Source: Prevotellaceae bacterium UBA4336 (GTDB taxonomy: Bacteria; Bacteroidota; Bacteroidia; Bacteroidales; Bacteroidaceae). Taken from it: a DNA stretch of 7,389 nucleotides. Positions 1 to 6,400 of this stretch are shown here, piece after piece. A program made the position numbers and the translations under genes. A model generated the notes under the pieces. It did no database searches, was not told the origin of the DNA, and saw only the letters and a list, made by a program, of their open reading frames with translations. Location of the stretch: NCBI GenBank assembly GCA_002394305.1, contig DGTM01000065.1, forward strand, positions 510 through 7,898, written 5' to 3'. Numbering within the stretch: the first letter of the stretch is position 1; every line of letters starts with the position of its first letter.

Positions 1-80
1 CCTAGGTCTTCCGGAATAAGAGCCTGGCGCTTCCGAAACAGGCGCTTGGCGCGTGCGAATTTCGTGCGTGCTCCTGCGTT
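1..80. other. GC-rich upstream patch with short repeated words, no supported gene
   Basis: This stretch is GC-rich and sits against a sharply AT-rich region that begins near 81. It contains GGCGC three times (26-30, 41-45, 48-52), GGCGCTT twice (26-32 and 41-47), the palindrome TTCCGGAA (9-16) and CGTGCG twice (52-57 and 63-68). Frames 1 and 3 are open across it, with stops at 154-156 and 165-167. The frame 1 reading is Arg-rich, and neither reading resembles a protein I recognise. It could be the tail of an upstream gene or an intergenic repeat; the window is too short on this side to decide. Confidence 0.4.
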
Positions 81-156
81 GACATGTTTATGCGAGAAAT
101 TGACGAGAAAAAGCGACTATATATGCACTTTTTTAACAAATATGAAGTTTTCTTAA

Positions 157-166
157 CACAATTGTG
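157..166. promoter_or_regulatory. 10-bp perfect palindrome upstream of the promoter (possible operator)
   Basis: CACAATTGTG is a perfect dyad lying about 30 bases upstream of the -33 element. A shorter CAATTG dyad (204-209) sits between the two promoter boxes. The position suits an activator or repressor site, but AT-rich intergenic DNA produces short dyads by chance and no specific regulator can be named. Confidence 0.25.
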
Positions 167-196
167 ACAAAAAATCAAAGAAAATCACAAAAAAAT

Positions 197-227
197 TTTG
201 TGTCAATTGCAAAATCTTTTAATTTTG
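197..227 (+). promoter_or_regulatory. Bacteroidetes-type primary sigma promoter
   Basis: A TTTG -33 element (197-200) is followed after exactly 19 bases by TAATTTTG (220-227), an exact fit to the Bacteroidetes -7 consensus TAnnTTTG. Transcription should start a few bases past 227, leaving an untranslated leader of about 100 bases before the ATG at 338. The -7 box is also one arm of CAAAAT-N6-ATTTTG (210-227), so a regulator could overlap it. This is the only good consensus match seen upstream of the gene. Confidence 0.75.
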
Positions 228-234
228 TAAGGCG

Positions 235-337
235 GGAAACTATATTCCGTGTACCAGAAAGACGCTAAGACTACATCCAAAACTAAAACTAAAACAATCT
301 ACAATTAACCTTATTTATTAACTAAAACTATCATTCT
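235..337 (+). promoter_or_regulatory. A-rich 5' untranslated leader without Shine-Dalgarno
   Basis: The leader between the predicted start of transcription and the ATG at 338 has no purine-rich ribosome-binding site at the usual distance; the bases just before the ATG are ACTATCATTCT. It carries AAAACT twice in tandem plus a partial third copy (279-295). AACTAAAACT occurs at 281-290 and again at 320-329, close to the start codon. A-rich, SD-less leaders are normal in Bacteroidetes, where translation initiation depends on unstructured A-rich sequence. No riboswitch-like fold was recognised. Confidence 0.5.
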
Positions 338-406
338 ATGAGTAAAAGACTACTAAATCTGTGTCTGACCGCATTGCTCAGTGTCGTCAGCACAGCTGCG
401 TGGGCT
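338..406 (+). other. Sec signal peptide (residues 1-23)
   Basis: A short basic N-region (K3, R4) is followed by a Leu/Val/Ala-rich core and the sequence STAAWA, giving an AXA-type signal peptidase I site after residue 23. This indicates export across the inner membrane. The mature N-terminus begins directly with module 1. No lipobox is present and no type IX secretion C-terminal domain is evident, since the protein ends in a dockerin; how it crosses or stays on the outer membrane is not shown by the sequence. Confidence 0.9.
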
Positions 407-3400
407 CTTTCCGACGTGAATGGAGTCTACCAGATTGGTACTGCGGCCGACCTCGAAGAGTTCGCCGCACTCGTAAATGGTGAAAACCCCTTTGCCAATG
501 CCGAGCTGACGGCCGACATCGACCGCGGCATGGGTGGTACCATGATTGGTACGGCGGAAAGCAAGTACCAAGGCACCTTCGATGGTAAGGGGCACACCAT
601 CAAGATTAACATGTACCCTGAGGAGCAGGATGCTGCACTCTTCCAGTACACTGGTTTTGGTGCCATCATCCAGAACCTGAAAGTGACGGGTACCATCACG
701 ACGTCCAGCAAGTTTGCTGCCGGTCTGGTTGCCTGCAACTACGGCATCATTCGCGGCTGCTACATCGACGTCACCATCAACAGCTCCGTGGCAGGCGATG
801 CCACCCACGGCGGCATCGTAGCCCGCGGCTTCGGTGGCACCACCGTCGAGAACTGTCTGGCCAAGGTGACCATCCTGGGCGAGACGACCCAGAACTGCGG
901 CGGCGTGGTAGGTTGGGCTGAGAACCGTACCAACATCGTGAACTGTCTGGTCGTCAGCGACGGCAGCACCCTGGACCTCTCCACAGGCCTCAGCGGCAAC
1001 ATCTCGCGCAACCCGGGCAACCTGAAGACAATCGACGTGGAGACCTACAATGCCGACCCCTACGCCAACCGTCCTGGCGGTGCTACATATAATAATTATG
1101 TAACCCAGCAGTGGGGCGACAACGTAGCCACCACCGTCGTGCCCCTCGAGGAGCTGGCCGACGGACGCATCTGCTACCAGCTCAACAACGACCAGAGCCG
1201 CATCGCATGGGTGCAGGAGATCGGCGTTGACCCGTTCCCCGTACCCGCAGCATTCGGTAGCGGCAAGCAGGTATTCGCTTCCGCCGCAACTGGCTGTAAC
1301 GGACTGGCCGAAGGCGAACTCACCTTCTCCAACACCGGCACCGACCAGGCTGCCAAGCACCAGTTCGACAAGTACGGCGTCTGCACCGTCTGCGGATGCT
1401 TCGACTTCCACTACTTCGATGGTGCAAAGTTCGACCCCGCGGACCGCTCCGTCCTCATCGGCAGCGCCGAGGACATCGACAAGGTGGAAGGCTGGAACCG
1501 CATCGCCAACGGCTTCAGGCTCAACATGAAGCTCACAAGCGACATCGAGTACAAGGCCGAACCCGGCAAGTACATCTTCAATCCCAGCGACTGGATTGAC
1601 GGCAACTTCAACGGACAGGGCCACACCATGACCATCGAAATGACCGACATGGGCGAGAAGGCCGCCCTCTTCCCCGAGATGAACGGCAACGTGGAGAACC
1701 TCATCCTGCACGGCACCATCACGGCTAACGCAGTACGCTGGGGCTCCGTCTCCGGCAACGCACGCATGGCACTGGTGCGCAACGTCTACTCCGACATCGA
1801 CTTTACCTCTACCGTAGCAGGCGACAACACCGCCGGCGGCATGTTCGGATGGACCGGCGACCGGGAGAAGCACGTCGAGAACTGTATCTACGCAGGCGAC
1901 ATCAACCTGCCCGAATCCGCACCCTTCGTCCGCATCGGCGGCTTCGCAGGATGGACAGCAACCAAGACCTACTACACCAACTGCGCCGTCCTGGGCAACA
2001 TCATCGGCGCCGGCGACCAGAGCATGCAGACCTCCACGGAGAACTCCGGCAACATTGCCCGTAACTGGGGCAGCATCGTCTGCGAGAACTGCTACGTCGT
2101 CAACCCCATCACAGGTCGCGACATAGCCGACCAGGACAAGTACACCCACTTCGAGAACGAAGCAGGCATCGCCAGCGGTGAACTCGCATTCCTGCTGAAC
2201 GGCAGCCAGAGCGGCGTGGACCGCTTCTACCAGGTCATCGGCACAGACCCCGAGCCCATGCCATTCAAGAAGGAAGGCGGCCTCGTCTACTCCACAGCAG
2301 CAAGCTACAGTTGCGACGGCAAACCGCAGGGCGGCGGCGGCTACTCCAACGACCCCTCCGGCGAAGCCATCATCCCGCCTCACACCTTCGAGGACGGCTG
2401 GTGCGTCGTCTGCGGACAGTTCGACGAGAAATATCTCACACCCGTCGACGGCTGGTATGAAATCAGCAACGGCACCGAGCTCGCATGGTGGCTCGTCTAT
2501 GCCAACGCTCATTCCGATGCATGCGCACGCTTGACCGACGACATCGACATGTACGAAGGCATGGACCGCTATGTATCCGTACAGAAGTACGTCGGCACCT
2601 TCGACGGACAGGGACACACCATCAGCAACTTCGTCCTCGAGACCAACGGCAACTACCAGGGCCTGTTCGGCACCATTTGCGACGGCGCTGAAATCAAGAA
2701 CCTCATCCTCGACGAAAGTTGCTCCGTCAGCGGTAACGCATTCTGCGGCGGCATCGTGGGCGGCACCAACGGCACCGGCGACATCTACATCTCCAACGTC
2801 GGCTTCGAAGGCACCGTGACGACAACCAACCAGAACGCAGCCGGACTCGTCGGCGTAGACGATGGCGGCTCCATGAACATGCACATCGCCAACTGCTGGG
2901 TAATCGGCACCATCAACGGCGGACGCGAGTCCGGCGCCATCTGCGGCTACTCGAACGCTGCCAGTGAAGTCATCAATTGCTGGGCCGCCATCACGATTCC
3001 TCAGGCAGGCATCTACGATTGCGACTCCTTCACACGTGGCTCTGCTAAGGTCATCAACTGCTACGAAGCAGACATCGAAGGCGTTGACACCAACAAGCAG
3101 CAGCACTACAGGTCAATGGCAGCAGACCGCAAGTGTAATGCACTCCCGCTCGAGGATATCACCAGCGGCGCACTCTGCTACAAGCTCAACGGAAAGCAGT
3201 TCCGCGAGCCCGTCTGGTTCCAGACCATCGAAGAGGACGCACATCCCTATCCCTTCGCCGAAGAGCACGGAGTGGTTGTGGCTGGTGCAGACCAGTACTT
3301 CTCCATGGCCGACGAAAGCGACCTGAACGGAATCGCTTCCGCCATTCAGGCTTACGAGAAGGAAGAGGCAGACGATATCGTCGCCACACAGTCCCTGCTC

Positions 3401-6400
3401 GACAAGCTCGAAGCATTCATCGACGCCCTGACCGAGACCGAAGGTATCGAAGCATTCGCCGACGCCCTCGACTCCGTACAGGTAACAAAGGCAACCGTCG
3501 CCGAGAACGCAGCCATCTACAAGGCTTACATCGACAAGTGCGAAGAGGTGAAGGCATTCCTTGCCTCCAACAACACCTTCTCCGGCGCTATGCGCGATGC
3601 ACTCGAAGCATACCTCAGCGAAACAGAGGAGCCCACCGAGGACAATCCTCTCGGCACATACGAGTACATTGTTGAGAACCACACTGCCACAGCCGAGGAA
3701 ATCAAGGCCGAGACAGAGCGCGTAGAGAAGTGGCTCGCAGATGCCATCGCCAGCGACTACGCAGCAGGCTCCGACATCAGCAAGCTGATTCCCAACTACG
3801 ACTTCAGCAAGAAGAACGAAAGCTGGACTGGCGGCTTCGCAAATGACTTTGTCACGGTACAGGACACCGAAGGCAACAACATTTCCGGCGTTGAGGCTTG
3901 GAACGTAACAGGCGACATGTTCCAGACCGTAGAGGGCATGAAGCCCGGCTACTACCTCATCGGTACCAGCGCAGCCTTCCGTCCCAGCAACAACCGCTAC
4001 GGCACGAACTATGCTGCCGGCATCTATGCCAACGGCATCTTCAACTACTTCCCCGCAGCCATCGAGGACTACGTGGCAGTAGAGGACGCCAAGGACGGCG
4101 AGAACTGCAACCTGACCATCAAGAGCGCTTACGACATGTCCGTCTACACCGATGACTTCTCGACGAGCGACGCACAGGCCGAAGAGCTCGGCGCCAGCCT
4201 CAAGGGTTACGTCGTACAGGGCCCGACCGGCATGGCAATTGCTGCCAAGGCAGGACGCTACCCGGTTTACACCATCGCCCGCGTCGGCGAGGACGGACAG
4301 CTGACCATCGGCATCAAGAACCCCGGCACGAAGTACAGCAACGACTGGACTGGCTGGAGCGGCCTGAAGGTGACCTACTGTGGCGAAGAGGCTGAGAGCG
4401 TTGGCGCTGCCCTCGACGTTGTTCTCCAGAACATGTCGGCACGCGCACAGACGGTCATCAACTACGAGTACAACGTCGAGACTCCTGCTGCAGGCCCGAA
4501 CTTCCCCGCTGCCCTGAAGGATCAGCTCGAGGCTTCTGTCGGGAAGATAGAAGCTGCCAGCACCGTCGAGGAAAAGGCGGCTATTGCTGCTGAGATCTCC
4601 GACCTCTTCCAGAAGATTTACGAAGGCAAGCGTGCATACATTGCTATGTACAACAAGGCTGAGTTGGCCGACGCTATCATCGTCGGTGACCTGGCTCGCA
4701 TCGTAAAGGACGAGGAGACTGGCGAATGGTCTGACACGGGCGAAACCGTCCTTGGCGCCGACCATGATGCTCTCTACACGGCTTCCGATTCATTGCTGGG
4801 TGGCTACTTCAAAGGTAGCTTCAGCACCGAGGAGGCTCTGAAGATGGAGGCCATGAACGCTGTTGCCGACATCATTCCTGCACAGGACGAGGACGGCTAC
4901 TACCTCATCGGCACCACGAAGCAGTTCGTTGCCTACCGTGCCATTGCCAGCGACGTCGACAGGTATGCCAGCGGCAAGCTGACGGCCGACATCGACATGG
5001 CAGGCATTGCCATGCTGCCTATCGGTCACAACCGCGGCGAGAATGCCCAGCACATCTTCTCAGGTGTGTTCGACGGACAGGGTCATGCCCTGACCAATGT
5101 CTTCATCGACGACGCCCGCATCCAGTCGGACGGCTATGCCGAGCCTGCTACGCTCTTCTACGAGCTGCAGAACGCTACGGTGAAGAACTTCAAGCTGACT
5201 GGCGAAATGTACACCAGCCACCAGTTCTCCGGTCCAGTCACACGCTGGATGTCCGGTAAGTCTACCATCGACAACTGCGAGATTGCCGTTGCCATGCACT
5301 TTGCAGCGAACCTCGCCGGCGACGCATCCTCGGGCGGCATGATTGGATACAATAGCAGTGCCAACAGTGTCATCAGCAACTGTCTGGTGAACAGCACACT
5401 GATTGGTGACAGCGAAGGCCCCATCTGGTACGTCGGCGGCATGGCCGGTTGGTCCAGCACAGCCCTTACCGTCAAGAACTGCCTCATCACCTCGAAGTAT
5501 GAGAACGTGGGCGCTGATGGCGACAACTCTCAGACGATTTCCCGCGGTGCCGCTCCCAGCGTGTCGAATGTGTACGTATCGCAGTTCTTCCGCGGCCAGC
5601 AGGGTACGCTCACTACTCCCGAGCAGATGGCAAGCGGCGAGCTGACCTGGAAGCTGAACGGCAGCCAGGGCGACGAGCCCGTATGGTTCCAGACGCTTGG
5701 CGTAGACGCTACGCCTCACCTGTTCGGTGGCGATGCCGTATATCTCTATGCAGGCAAGTACACCAACGAGAAGCCCAACATCCAGCTCAATGCCTTTGCA
5801 TACAACCTGGATGCCAAGCTCTCGGGCAGCAACGTTGTGGTCAGCTTCAACCTCAATGCCGAGGCCGAGGCAGCCAAGATTGAGTTCACGAACGGCTACA
5901 CCCAGGATGTTCCTGCCGAGGAGCTCGCAGCCGGCGCTCACAGCGTGACCGTCGCAGCCAGCAACCTGGGCGACGATCCTACTTCCCAGAACTTCAAGAT
6001 TGCCGTTACTGGCAAGGGCTCTCTCGACGTCATCAAGATGGGCGACGTCTTCAAGGTATGGGGCCCCTACGGTATTGCAGTCAACAACAATCCCGCAAGC
6101 AAGAACTTCGGTCAGGTGCTCATTGCTGAGGCTTATCCCAGCGAGCCCGAGACAGGCTACATGTCGAGCCACAAGCCCGGCGGTATCTATGCGTTCGACC
6201 CGAACTTCCAGCCCATCAACTCTGCCGACGGCACTCCCGGCTACTACGGTGGCCTGCCCATCAAGGGCGAAGAGCCTCTCGTTATTGCAGGCACCTACAA
6301 GTACGACCTCAAGGACCTCCGCTTCACCGAGGACGGCCGTCTCTTCGTGGCACGTGCTTCGGGCACCAGCAACAGCTCCGTCTGGGAGATCAATCCCGAT

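Noticed and set aside
84..167. Possible 27-residue peptide from ATG 84 to stop 165-167
   Set aside because: It has no ribosome-binding signal and no promoter upstream in the window, and it runs into the AT-rich control region. The sequence is not recognisable, so it cannot be separated from chance.
338..406. Lipoprotein signal at Cys9
   Set aside because: The residue before Cys9 is Leu and it lies within the hydrophobic core, so no lipobox is formed; an AXA cleavage site follows at residue 23.
413..5725. Polysaccharide lyase or pectate-lyase-type enzyme based on the solenoid repeats
   Set aside because: Beta-helix enzymes carry characteristic Asp/Arg/Lys catalytic clusters; none was recognised, and the repeats match the non-enzymatic GLUG pattern better.
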